Assembly (NCBI GenBank): GCA_963808455.1
Contig: CAWEHT010000196.1
Span: 1-11,194, forward strand
Length of the DNA stretch: 11,194 nucleotides
Reading direction: 5' to 3'
From: CAWEHT01 sp963808455
GTDB lineage: Bacteria; Chloroflexota; Anaerolineae; CG2-30-64-16
Made by a program: the position numbers and the translations under genes. Below are positions 1 through 7,175 of this stretch, in pieces; position 1 is the stretch's first letter, and every line of letters starts with the position of its first letter. The notes beneath the pieces were generated by a model. That model was not told the origin of the DNA and did not search any database. It saw only the letters and a program-made list of their open reading frames with translations.

Positions 1-487
1 CGAATATGGCCAGAGGTGGGAAAGCCAGCAATAAAAGCACGATCAAGCCCGCACGTGTCCCCCACGATCTGCGAACGAATACCGCACAGAGGGCCATGAA
101 CAGCCCGTATTCCAATATTGAGCTGGCCCTGAGCGCCGGCACGTTGCTCCCAAACCAATACATGATGGGGGCCGAGAGATAGGAGTCCAGAGGGCCAAGA
201 TAGTGCTGATCCCACAGGTAGATCGGATATTGTCCCTGGAGGATGTGCCGTGCTATCAAGCCGAAGAGCGCCTCGTCACTGTCGAAATTCGCAGGCCACT
301 GTAGCGCCGCCCAGGCCTGCCAACACACGCCAATGCCGACGATCAGTGAGAAGGCGATCCAAAGCCGGGCGCTCTCCCATAGCGAACAGCCCGCCAGGGC
401 TCTCGGTCGTTCGCCAAAGAAGCTTCCTCGTTCGCGCCCTCTATTGTCAGCGGTTGCGGACGAGGGAGGCAGCCGGCTATCGGTCAT
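1..487 (-). CDS. GT-C type membrane glycosyltransferase (family 39-like), C-terminus cut by window edge
   Basis: The first 162 codons are visible and the reading frame is still open at the left edge. The protein has a polar N-terminus (1-38), a transmembrane segment at about 41-61, then an outer loop beginning NFDSDEALFGLIARHILQG (68-86) and running through YLWDQHYLGPLDSYLSAP, then hydrophobic segments at about 122-139 and 147-162. An acidic DSDE-type motif straight after the first membrane helix, followed by an aromatic Q-x-Y-x-G-x-L-[DE]-x-Y-L stretch, is typical of GT-C-fold transferases that move a sugar from a polyprenyl-phosphate carrier onto an extracytoplasmic acceptor. The ATG at 487-485 is preceded by AGGAG five bases upstream; a GTG directly upstream (490-488) is a possible alternative start. 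The substrate cannot be told. It is transcribed divergently from pyrG. Confidence 0.72.
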   Translation of the reverse strand, partial: MTDSRLPPSSATADNRGRERGSFFGERPRALAGCSLWESARLWIAFSLIVGIGVCWQAWAALQWPANFDSDEALFGLIARHILQGQYPIYLWDQHYLGPLDSYLSAPIMYWFGSNVPALRASSILEYGLFMALCAVFVRRSWGTRAGLIVLLLLAFPPLAIF

Positions 488-627
488 CACAGCTCCTATC
501 CTTGATCAAGGACGCGATCGGGAACGGCCAGGCGCCAACTGCGGCAGCCCGGTGGCGGCTCAAGTGGGTCCTGGCAGACGAGGCGACGGCCGCTGGTTGA
601 CTGGCGGAGGGCTACATGGCGGCAGAC

Positions 628-656
628 ATTATGCCATACCGTCGTGCCTTGGCCAA
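628..656 (-). promoter_or_regulatory. Minus-strand sigma70-type promoter candidate
   Basis: Read on the minus strand, a -35-like TTGGCC (656-651) is followed after exactly 17 bases by CATAAT (633-628), which matches five of six -10 positions. It points at the glycosyltransferase gene and would give a leader of about 135 nt. The -35 box is only a 4/6 match, so this is a reasonable but unproven assignment. Confidence 0.4.
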
Positions 657-894
657 GAGGCCGGGTGAGTCTATCGCACGCTCCGGAGGGCTGGCGATCA
701 CCGGCTTGCGCGCCGAGCAGGCAACCGCATTGCGCCCCACCCTTTCCAGGGCCTGTTTGGCGCGGCGCAGCCTGTCTTCGCCCTCCCTGGCGGCAACGAA
801 GCCAATCTCCTCGGAGCTGCCCCTTACCGTCCCCAAGAGGTGTGGCCAGCGCAGCCCACTCGGGCAAAGTGCGCGTTGCCACAATTGGCAAGCG

Positions 895-924
895 TTGACA
901 TCTACTGCGCACGTGTGCTATCAT
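895..924 (+). promoter_or_regulatory. pyrG promoter, consensus -35 and extended -10
   Basis: A perfect -35 TTGACA (895-900) is followed after 18 bases by TATCAT (919-924), a 5/6 -10 box. TG at 916-917, one base before the -10, makes it an extended -10. Transcription would start near 931 and leave a leader of about 194 nt before pyrG. This is one of the strongest sigma70-type promoters in the window. Confidence 0.7.
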
Positions 925-1040
925 CAGCATATTGTTGTGGTAAGCTGGCACTATTGGGCGCGGGGTTTAGGAAGATGGCACGAACCGGCGATATCGGGCC
1001 CCGGTGCCTGGCACGTAGGTTGTCACAGGCGGCACTCGCC

Positions 1041-1077
1041 AGAGACACGGAGAGTATATCTCCGTGTCTCTGTTGTT
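1041..1077 (+). promoter_or_regulatory. Perfect 13-bp leader hairpin upstream of pyrG (possible attenuator)
   Basis: AGAGACACGGAGA (1041-1053) and its exact complement (1059-1071) flank a five-base loop GTATA. The 3' arm runs into a T/G-rich tail (TGTTGTT, 1071-1077). It lies within the predicted pyrG leader, about 50 bases before the start codon. The stem is long and perfect enough to be a real RNA hairpin. The tail is weaker than a classic U-tract, so it may be an attenuator, an mRNA-stabilising stem or a leaky terminator. Confidence 0.5.
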
Positions 1078-1124
1078 AGGCAGATCGAATCGAGAACCGG
1101 TGCGCGGGGAAAGGACCTGGGAGA

Positions 1125-2787
1125 ATGACGGCCTATATCTTTGTGACGGGTGGTGTTGTGAGCGGATTGGGGAAAGGTGTGACGGCCGCATCCATTGGCT
1201 GCCTGTTGAAGAACAGGGGGCTGTGCGTGTCCATTCAGAAGCTCGATCCATATCTCAACCTGGACCCCGGTACCATGTCGCCCTATCAGCATGGCGAGGT
1301 GTTCGTCACAGACGACGGAGCGGAGACCGATCTCGACCTGGGACACTACGAGCGGTTCGTGGACGAGAGCCTGGACCACCACAGCAACGTCACGTCCGGC
1401 CAGATCTACAACCAGGTCCTGGGACGCGAGCGGCGGGGCGATTTTCTCGGCGGCACGATTCAGGTCATCCCACATGTCACGAATGAGATCAAGCGCCGGA
1501 TACAGGATGCGGGCCGGCACAACAACGCCGACGTGGTCATCATCGAAGTCGGGGGCACGGTCGGGGATATCGAGGGCCTGCCGTTTCTGGAAGCCATCCG
1601 CCAAATGCGCAAAGACGTGGGCCGCAGCTCGACTTTCTATGTGCATGTCACCCTGCTGCCTTGGATCAGCGGCAGCAATGAGCTGAAGACCAAGCCGACG
1701 CAGCACAGCGTCCGCGAGTTACGCGGCATCGGCATCCAGCCGGACATGATCGTTTGCCGGTCGGATCATCCGATGAGCGACGGCGTGCGCCAAAAAATCG
1801 CCTTGTTCACCGATGTGGAACCACGGGCCGTCGTGCCGGCCTACACGGTCGCCAGCATCTATGAAGTGCCGCTCATGCTCGAACACGAGGGGGTGGCAGA
1901 CTTCATCGCCGAGCGGTTGGGCCTGCCGACGAAACCCAGCGATCTGAGCGAATGGGAGTCCCTCATGACCCAGATCCACAAGCCGAAACCAGCGCTCAAG
2001 ATCGCCTTGGTGGGCAAATACGTCGATCTCGAGGATGCTTACCTGAGTGTGCGCGAATCGCTGAACCATGCGGCGTGGTCGTTGGACCGTGAGGTGGACA
2101 TCCAATGGACCAGCTCAGAGCTGCTGGAAAGGCCGGGGCACGAGCAGCTCCTGGCGGACGCCGACGGGATTCCTTGTGCCCGGGGGGTTTGGCCTGCGCG
2201 GGGTGGAAGGCAAGATCGCGGCGGCGCACTACGCTCGGCTCAACGGCATCCCCTATTTCGGCTTGTGCCTGGGCATGCAGGTCATGTGCATCGAGTTCGC
2301 CCGCAACGTGCTCAAGCTTGAAGATGCCAACAGCACTGAATTCGATCTCAAGACCGAGAACGCGGTGATCAGCCTGATGCCCGACCAGGAGATGATCGAG
2401 GAGATGGGCGGCACGATGCGATTGGGCCTGTACCCGTGCATGCTGGCTCCGAATAGCCACGCCGGCCGGGCCTACGCGCCGGCCGGCAGGATCGAGGAAA
2501 GGCATCGACACCGCTGGGAATTCAACAACCGATACCGCGCTGTGTATGCGGCAGCAGGTATGTGCTTTAGCGGCCTGTCACCCGACGGCAGGCTGGTGGA
2601 GATCGCCGAGTTGGCCATGGAACTGCACCCGTGGATGCTCGGAACGCAGTTTCATCCCGAGTTCCGATCGCGCCCAAACCGGCCGCACCCACTTTTCCGC
2701 GCTTTTCTACAGGCCGCGAATTGCCGGCGCTACCACACGGCCCAGCCGGTGCTGGCGGGGGTGGCCGGCGGGTCCAGCCTTAGCTGA
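1125..2787 (+). CDS. pyrG: CTP synthase (one frame break)
   Basis: PyrG makes CTP from UTP, ATP and glutamine in the cytoplasm, the last step of de novo pyrimidine nucleotide synthesis. The N-terminal synthetase domain (about 1-265) shows the P-loop FVTGGVVSGLGKG near the start, QKLDPYLNLDPGTMSPYQHG, DDGAETDLDLGHYERF and the KTKPTQHSVREL stretch. The C-terminal class-I glutaminase domain shows the oxyanion segment LVPGGFGLRG, nucleophile Cys381 in YFGLCLGMQ, and His510/Glu512 in FHPEF. The sequence as given breaks frame near 2172: an extra C in GGATTCCTTGTG moves GIPCAR.. into GILVPGG... Removing it gives 553 residues, normal for the family, with all catalytic residues present. The ATG at 1125 fits the family N-terminus; GGGAG lies very close to it and AAGGA further upstream. 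I read the break as a sequence error. Confidence 0.95.
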
Positions 2788-2795
2788 CCCAGCTA

Positions 2796-2804
2796 TGGTA
2801 CAAT
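2796..2804 (+). promoter_or_regulatory. Extended -10 promoter for the yebC operon
   Basis: TGG followed by TACAAT (2799-2804, a 5/6 -10 box) forms an extended -10 element nine bases after the pyrG stop. No good -35 is present at the right distance, as expected when an extended -10 is used. Transcription would start near 2811, giving a short leader to yebC. No terminator is visible between pyrG and yebC, so read-through from pyrG is also possible. Confidence 0.5.
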
Positions 2805-2849
2805 AGCGGTGATCCCTATCTACGACGCCAGGGAGCAGGAGCGAACAAC

Positions 2850-3599
2850 ATGTCTGGACATTCGAAATGGGCTACGATCAAACGCAAGAAGGGGGCCAAC
2901 GACGCCCAGCGTGGCAAGATCTTCACCAAGTTTACGCGTGAGATCCAGCTGGCGGCGCGCGAAGGCGCAGACCCAAACTTCAACTTCCGGTTGCGGCTAA
3001 TCATCGACAAGGCCAAGGCCCAGAACATGCCGAAGGACAACATCGAGCGGGCCATCAAACGTGGCGCGGGGATGGGCGAAGACGGCGTGCAGCTGGAAGA
3101 AAGCACCTATGAAGGCTACGGCCCGCACGGCGTGGCGCTGCTGATCCAGACCGTGACCGACAACAAGAACCGCACGGTCAGCGACTTGCGGCGCATGTTG
3201 ACGCGGGGCGGCGGGAGCCTCGGGGAGTCGGGCAGCGTGGGCTGGTTGTTCGAGAGCAAGGGTCAGATCACAATCGCCATGACCAGGCTGGATCAGGACC
3301 GGGTCTTCGAGCTCGCGCTCGAGGCGGGTGCGGAGGATGTCCAGTTTGCCGACGATATGGCCGAAGTTTACACCCAGCCGGCCGACCTGCAGGCTGTGCG
3401 ACAGGCCTTCCAGAATGCCCACCTCCCTATCGAGACCGCAGAGCAGACGATGATCCCGAAAACCTATGTGTCGCTCAACCCGGCCGACACGCTGCAGGTG
3501 ATGAACCTGATCGAGAATGTCGAAGACCTCGACGACGTGGCGAAGGTCTACTCGAACCTGGAGATCAGCGAAGAGGCGCTGGCCAAGATCGAGATGTGA
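2850..3599 (+). CDS. yebC: YebC/PmpR (TACO1) family protein
   Basis: This 249-residue protein is full length for the family and collinear throughout. It has the hallmark N-terminus MSGHSKWATIKRKKGANDAQ, the basic helix region through FTKFTREIQLAARE, the NMPKDNIERAIKRG segment at about 57-70, and the YEGYGPHGVALLIQTVTDNKNRT motif (about 88-110), followed by the acidic C-terminal domains. Family members have been described as transcription regulators (PmpR type) and as ribosome-associated factors that help translation through proline-rich stretches; the sequence does not say which applies here. AGGAG sits eight bases before the ATG. ruvC follows one base after the stop, a widespread arrangement. 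Confidence 0.95.
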   Translation: MSGHSKWATIKRKKGANDAQRGKIFTKFTREIQLAAREGADPNFNFRLRLIIDKAKAQNMPKDNIERAIKRGAGMGEDGVQLEESTYEGYGPHGVALLIQTVTDNKNRTVSDLRRMLTRGGGSLGESGSVGWLFESKGQITIAMTRLDQDRVFELALEAGAEDVQFADDMAEVYTQPADLQAVRQAFQNAHLPIETAEQTMIPKTYVSLNPADTLQVMNLIENVEDLDDVAKVYSNLEISEEALAKIEM

Positions 3600-3600
3600 T

Positions 3601-4116
3601 GTGTCGACGATCCCTGCAGAGGGGCTGATCCTGGGAATCGACCCGGGCACGGCCACCACTGGATATGCCCTGGTAGCCGAAGATGCCGGCGGCGAAGTCA
3701 AGCTCCTGAGCTACGGGGCCCTGGTGACGTCCGCGACTTTGACCATGCCGCGGCGGCTGCTGGCGATCCATCAAGGGGTGGCCGCGCTGATCGCCAAGTG
3801 GTGTCCGGAAGCGCTGGCGATCGAAGAGCTATTCTTCAGCCGCAACGTGTCAACCGCCCTGTCGGTGGGACAGGCGCGGGGTGTGGTGCTATTGGCCGCT
3901 GCCCAGGCCGGGCTGGATATTTTCGAATACAAGCCTGCTGAAGTGAAGCAGGCGCTGGTGGGCTACGGGAACGCCGGCAAGAGACAGATGCAGGAAATGC
4001 TGCGCCTGATGTTGGGTCTGGAGACGGCTCCGCGCCCTGACGATGCTGCCGACGCAGTGGCCGTAGCCATTTGCCACCTGCATAGCGCGCGTTGGCGTCA
4101 GCTAGAGAACGTGTGA
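3601..4116 (+). CDS. ruvC: Crossover junction endodeoxyribonuclease RuvC
   Basis: RuvC cuts Holliday junctions symmetrically and resolves recombination intermediates in concert with the RuvAB branch-migration motor. All four acidic metal-binding residues of the RNase H-like fold are visible: Asp14 in LGIDPG, Glu75 in AIEELFF, and Asp148 and Asp151 in RPDDAADAVAVA. The GTG at 3601 is the only plausible start ahead of the first beta strand and gives 171 residues, a normal length. It lies one base after the yebC stop, so translation is probably coupled. No frame break is seen. The 78-nt gap to the next gene holds a small 5-bp hairpin (4140-4152) that looks minor. Confidence 0.94.
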   Translation: MSTIPAEGLILGIDPGTATTGYALVAEDAGGEVKLLSYGALVTSATLTMPRRLLAIHQGVAALIAKWCPEALAIEELFFSRNVSTALSVGQARGVVLLAAAQAGLDIFEYKPAEVKQALVGYGNAGKRQMQEMLRLMLGLETAPRPDDAADAVAVAICHLHSARWRQLENV

Positions 4117-4194
4117 AGCGGTAATTGGGGGCGCATCCAGCTCATGTTGAGCCCGTAGCACCGAGGCCGCGGGCCGAGGACAGGGAGAAGATCG

Positions 4195-4930
4195 ATGACG
4201 GAGGAAGGCTCGTCCACCAAGCAAAGACGTCGAACGGATCCTGGTCGCAGAGGACGAAGGCAACTTGCGTTCGCTTCTCAAGCTCTCGCTCGGCCAATGC
4301 TACGAAGTGGAGGTGGTGGAGGACGGCGTCGAAGCGATCCAGGCCTTCGAGGTCGATCCGCCGGAGTTGGTAATGCTGGATATCATGATGCCGCGGATGG
4401 ATGGTTTTGCCGTATGCGAATACCTGCGCAAGACCTCGGACGTGCCGATCATCATGCTGACCGCCCTCGGTGGCGTGAACGATATCGTGAAAGGCTTCAA
4501 TCTTGGCGCCGATGACTACATCACCAAGCCGTTCACGTTCAAGGAGCTGCTTGCCCGCGTAGAGGCCGTGTTCCGGCGCATCGACTGGACATTGCAGCCG
4601 CCCCCTTCGCACGTGATCATCAATGGTCGGGTGCGGATCGACAGCGACAGCCGCCAGGTCTGGTGCGACCGCGATGAAATCCACCTGACCCCTATCGAAT
4701 TCGAGTTGCTCCACTATCTCGCCATGCGGCCCGGGCAGGTTATCGGCAAAGAGGTGCTGTTCCGGGAGGTCTGGGGCTACGACCTGGCCGGCGGGACCAA
4801 CCTCGTGGAAGTGGCGGTCCGCCGCCTGCGTGAGAAGATCGAGTGCGACCCGTCGCGCCCCGAGATGATCCTCACGGAGCGCGGCGCCGGCTATCGGTTC
4901 CGCACCCCGCAGAAGACCCGCCCCACGTGA
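4195..4930 (+). CDS. OmpR/PhoB-family response regulator (one frame break near its start)
   Basis: This is a two-component transcription regulator. The receiver domain (about 13-125) has the acidic pair Glu19/Asp20 in LVAEDE, phospho-acceptor Asp62 in MLDIMMPRMDG, Thr89 in IIMLTA and Lys111 in DYITKPF. The C-terminal winged helix (about 145-238) has LTPIEFELLHYL, the recognition-helix stretch NLVEVAVRRLREKI, and ERGAGYRF. The best start is ATG 4195, with GGGAG seven bases ahead, but its frame leaves the receiver after about ten codons. An extra A in CAAAGACG near 4223 explains it: without that base the N-terminus reads MTEEGSSTKQDVERILVAED and the protein has 244 residues. Without the correction only a TTG start at 4265 inside the first helix is available, which would remove the first strand and acidic pair. 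The cognate kinase is not in the window. It overlaps ruvA by 4 nt. Confidence 0.9.
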
Positions 4931-5502
4931 TCGCCAGCGTGGAAGGGCGCATCGCAGCCCGCTCGCGCAGCTCGTTGGTCGTGAGCGTCGGTGGGATCGG
5001 GCTGCAGGTGCTCTGCACGCAGCCGACCCTGGCCGGCGCCCGCATCGGCGAGCCGATCCTGCTGTATACCCACCTCGTGGTCAGGGATGACGAGCTATCT
5101 TTGATCGGCTTTGCAGGCGAGGAGGAGTTGGCGCTCTTCGAGATGCTGCTGGTCGTGCCGGGGATCGGGCCGAAGATGGCGCTGGCGCTCCTCTCGGCCA
5201 TGTCGCCGGATGCGCTCCGGCTGGCGATCGGCCAGGAGCAGCCCGAAGTGATCGCGCGCGTGCCCGGCATCGGCAAGAAGACGGCCCAGAAGATCGTCCT
5301 GGAGCTGCGCGACAGGATCGGCACGGCGACGTTGCCAGAAGGTCTGGCCGAGCTGAGCCGGGCTGACGAAGCGGTCATCGATGCCCTGACCGCGTTGGGC
5401 TACAGCATCATCGAGGCGCAGCGGGCTGTGCAGGGCCTGCCGCGCGACCTGACCGATGTGGAAGAGCGACTGCGCCGGGCACTCGCATCGTTCGGGAGGT
5501 GA
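4927..5502 (+). CDS. ruvA: Holliday junction branch-migration protein RuvA
   Basis: RuvA binds four-way junctions as a tetramer and loads the RuvB helicase for branch migration. The 191-residue protein has the N-terminal OB fold starting IASVEGRIAARSRSSLVVSV (about 2-21), two helix-hairpin-helix motifs VPGIGPKMALALL and VPGIGKKTAQKIVLEL (about 75-130), and the C-terminal RuvB-contact domain EAVIDALTALGYSIIEAQRAV. The GTG at 4927 sits on the classic GTGA overlap with the preceding TGA, which implies translational coupling to the response regulator, and it gives the expected family N-terminus. The frame is intact. ruvB does not follow; the next gene belongs to another pathway. Confidence 0.94.
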   Translation: MIASVEGRIAARSRSSLVVSVGGIGLQVLCTQPTLAGARIGEPILLYTHLVVRDDELSLIGFAGEEELALFEMLLVVPGIGPKMALALLSAMSPDALRLAIGQEQPEVIARVPGIGKKTAQKIVLELRDRIGTATLPEGLAELSRADEAVIDALTALGYSIIEAQRAVQGLPRDLTDVEERLRRALASFGR

Positions 5503-5503
5503 A

Positions 5504-5527
5504 CCGGCCGGAGCGTCTCCGTGCCGG
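5504..5527 (+). terminator. Hairpin just after ruvA, possible terminator
   Basis: Starting two bases after the ruvA stop, CCGGC and CGGAG (5504-5513) pair with CTCCG (5517-5521) and GCCGG (5523-5527), leaving a three-base loop and one bulged T. The stem is stable and well placed to end the yebC-ruvA transcript. No T-run follows, so intrinsic termination is uncertain. Confidence 0.35.
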
Positions 5528-5628
5528 GCCATTGCAAGCGATGACTTTGCCAAGTTGGGCCAGGTACGCCAGGCCGCATCCGGGAACACGCCCAACCCTT
5601 GTGGGTTCAATGGTGCCTGCCGCTCGTT

Positions 5629-5657
5629 TTGACAGAGCTCCGCTGCCATGCTAGACT
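5629..5657 (+). promoter_or_regulatory. Promoter of the SAM-cycle operon
   Basis: A perfect -35 TTGACA (5629-5634) is followed after exactly 17 bases by TAGACT (5652-5657, a 4/6 -10 box). TG at 5649-5650 makes an extended -10. Transcription should start near 5664, about 25 bases before the SAM riboswitch, which is the usual geometry for a riboswitch leader. Confidence 0.7.
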
Positions 5658-5688
5658 TGGCCAATTTGAAAACTGAATAGTCCTGGAC

Positions 5689-5928
5689 ACTCTTATCCAG
5701 AGGGGGGGAGGGATCGGCCCTGAGAACCCCCGGCAACCACCTGGAGCCCCGGAGACCGGTTGCACGCGATAGCAAGGCGTTTGACCTGCGCGGCCCATGC
5801 CCTGACCGGCGAGCCAAGCTCGCCTGCCAGTGAGGGCGCACTGCTTCGCATTTGCATCAGGTCACGGGTCCATGTCGGTGCCAATTCCGGCAATCTCGCA
5901 TCCGTAGGCGAGGTTGAAAGATGAGAGG
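5689..5928 (+). promoter_or_regulatory. SAM-I (S-box) riboswitch with a very long P3 arm
   Basis: The conserved core is clear. P1 pairs CTCTTATC (5690-5697) with GATGAGAG (5920-5927). The P2 strand and kink-turn region read GGGGGAGGGA (5702 onward), then GGCCC, then TGAGAACCCCC and GGCAACC (5732-5738). The 3' half has GGTGCCAATTCC (5877-5888), a 9-bp P4 (5891-5899 with 5908-5916) and TTGAAAGATGAGAG. SAM binding stabilises P1 and shuts expression off. The element spans about 240 nt because 138 nt separate the two halves of P3 (5739-5876), where a short loop is usual. The insert folds plausibly on itself: 5782-5788 with 5858-5864, 5799-5803 with 5833-5837, and 5808-5814 with 5818-5824. Confidence 0.92.
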
Positions 5929-5946
5929 GCGGCCTATACGTTGATT

Positions 5947-5974
5947 TGCCCTCCGTTTTGGAGGGCATTTTATT
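5947..5974 (+). terminator. Riboswitch-controlled intrinsic terminator
   Basis: TGCCCTCC (5947-5954) and GGAGGGCA (5960-5967) form an 8-bp stem with a GTTTT loop, followed by TTTATTT. It lies 20 nt after the aptamer. GAGGGC at 5925-5930, which includes the end of the P1 3' strand, is complementary to GCCCTC at 5948-5953 and can act as the antiterminator. With SAM, P1 holds part of that strand and the terminator forms; without SAM the antiterminator pairing can win. Confidence 0.88.
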
Positions 5975-6061
5975 TGCCAGGCACGAACGCGCCGCCCGCG
6001 CTTGCCGCGGGAAGTCGTGTGCGGCGGCGTGCGGCCGGGGTTGAAGGCCAGGGGGCCAAAG

Positions 6062-7142
6062 ATGACAAGGACAGTCTGGTGGGAAGACGGCCAGGTCAAG
6101 ATGATCGATCAACGGGCCTTGCCCGAGGTCTTCCAAATCCTGGCCTATGACGATGTCGAGGGCGTGGCCGGTGCCATCCGCGACATGACCGTGCGCGGTG
6201 CGCCGGCCATCGGCGCAACCGGCGGGTTCGGGATGGCGCTCGCCGCGCAGGGGAGCGCGGCCGCGGAGGCGGCCGGGCTGCTGGTGAACCTGGCGCGCGG
6301 CGAAGGCGAAGCTGGACGCCAGCCGGCCCACTGCGGTCAACCTGAGCTGGGCCACAGCCCGCATCCTGGAATGCGCTCGCAGCCTTCGGGAGCGGGACCT
6401 GGGCCAGCTACGCCGGGCGGTGCTCGCCGAAGCCCAGGCCATTGCCGATCAGGATGTGGCCATCAACCGGCGCATGGGCCACCACGGGGCAGCGGTCGTT
6501 CCCCGCCAGGCAAACATCCTGCACCACTGTAATACCGGGTCGTTGGCGACCGTCAACTACGGGACGGCCCTGGGCGTGGTACGGGCCGCCGTCGAGCAAG
6601 GCAAGCAAGTTCACGTGTGGGTGGATGAGACGCGGCCGCGCTTACAGGGCGCGCGCCTGACGGCCTGGGAGCTGATGCAAGAGGGCATCCCCATGACCCT
6701 GATCGCGGACAATGCGGCCGGCCTGCTGATGCGCACGGGGAAAGTCGATCTGGTGCTGTTCGGCGCCGATCGTATCGCGGCCAACGGCGATGTCGCCAAC
6801 AAGATCGGGTCGTACAAGCTCGCCGTGCTGGCCAGGGAGAACGGCATACCGTGCTATTCCGTGGCGCCGACCTCGACCGTCAACCTGTCACTGGCGCATG
6901 GCGACCTGATACCGATCGAGGAACGGAGCGCGGACGAAGTGGCCACTTTCGGCGGTTGCCGCGTGGCACCGGAGGGCGTGCCTGTCTTCAATCCGGCCTT
7001 CGATATCACGCCATGCCGCTACCTGACCGGCATCATCACGGAGGAAGGCATCTGCTATCCGCCTTTTCGAGAGACTTTGCGGAACGCAAAGACGGCCGGC
7101 GAGGCCAGGATCAGGGAACCCGTTACAGCGAGCGGGGAATAG
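6062..7142 (+). CDS. mtnA: 5-methylthioribose-1-phosphate isomerase (one frame break)
   Basis: MtnA converts 5-methylthioribose 1-phosphate to 5-methylthioribulose 1-phosphate in salvage of methylthioadenosine. The eIF2B-like fold is recognised from TVWWEDGQVKMIDQ at the N-terminus, the substrate motif RGAPAIG (45-51), SRPTAVNLSW, HHCNTGSLATVNYGTALG with catalytic Cys156, DETRPRLQGARLTAWEL, and GADRIAANGDVANKIGSY with catalytic Asp236. As given, the frame breaks near 6299: the run GCGCGGCGAAGGC has an extra G, and without it the text reads LARAKAKLDASRPTAVN. The corrected protein has 359 residues, normal for the family. The ATG at 6062 follows AGGGGG by six bases and matches the usual N-terminus; an upstream in-frame ATG at 6002 would add 20 unlikely residues. 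First gene of the riboswitch operon. Confidence 0.92.
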
Positions 7143-7175
7143 AAGGTCTCACATGGCCCCCGAATGGAGAAATAC

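Larger units (their letters stand above)
488..1124. other. Divergent intergenic region without a convincing gene
   Basis: This stretch of about 640 nt separates the leftward glycosyltransferase gene from rightward pyrG. It holds a promoter for each direction and the pyrG leader hairpin. Open frames exist on both strands. The best is a minus-strand 90-codon frame at 884-612 with a charged, helix-prone middle (SSEEIGFVAAREGEDRLRRA), but it has no clear ribosome-binding site and no recognisable family, and the minus-strand promoter candidate lies inside it. I therefore do not call it a gene, though a small unrecognised one cannot be excluded. Confidence 0.5.

Noticed and set aside
925..945. CTP-sensing attenuation of pyrG by repeated G addition at the transcript start
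   Set aside because: The predicted start near 931 reads ATTGTTG, with no initial G run for slippage and no matching C-rich strand in the hairpin.
496..1128. Overlapping open frames on both strands (minus 951-496, minus 884-612, plus 616-1128) as genes
   Set aside because: They have no recognisable family and poor or absent ribosome-binding sites, and they overlap each other and the promoter elements. Long chance frames are common in GC-rich DNA. The minus 884-612 frame is the least unlikely, but not enough to call.
2160..2185. Programmed ribosomal frameshift in pyrG
   Set aside because: There is no slippery heptamer or stop-proximal signal, and the same kind of single-base break recurs in five other genes. 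A sequence error explains all of them.
5995..6011. CCCGCG/CGCGGG 6-bp hairpin between the riboswitch terminator and mtnA as a second terminator
   Set aside because: The stem is short, no T-run follows, and the composition is expected by chance in this GC-rich leader.
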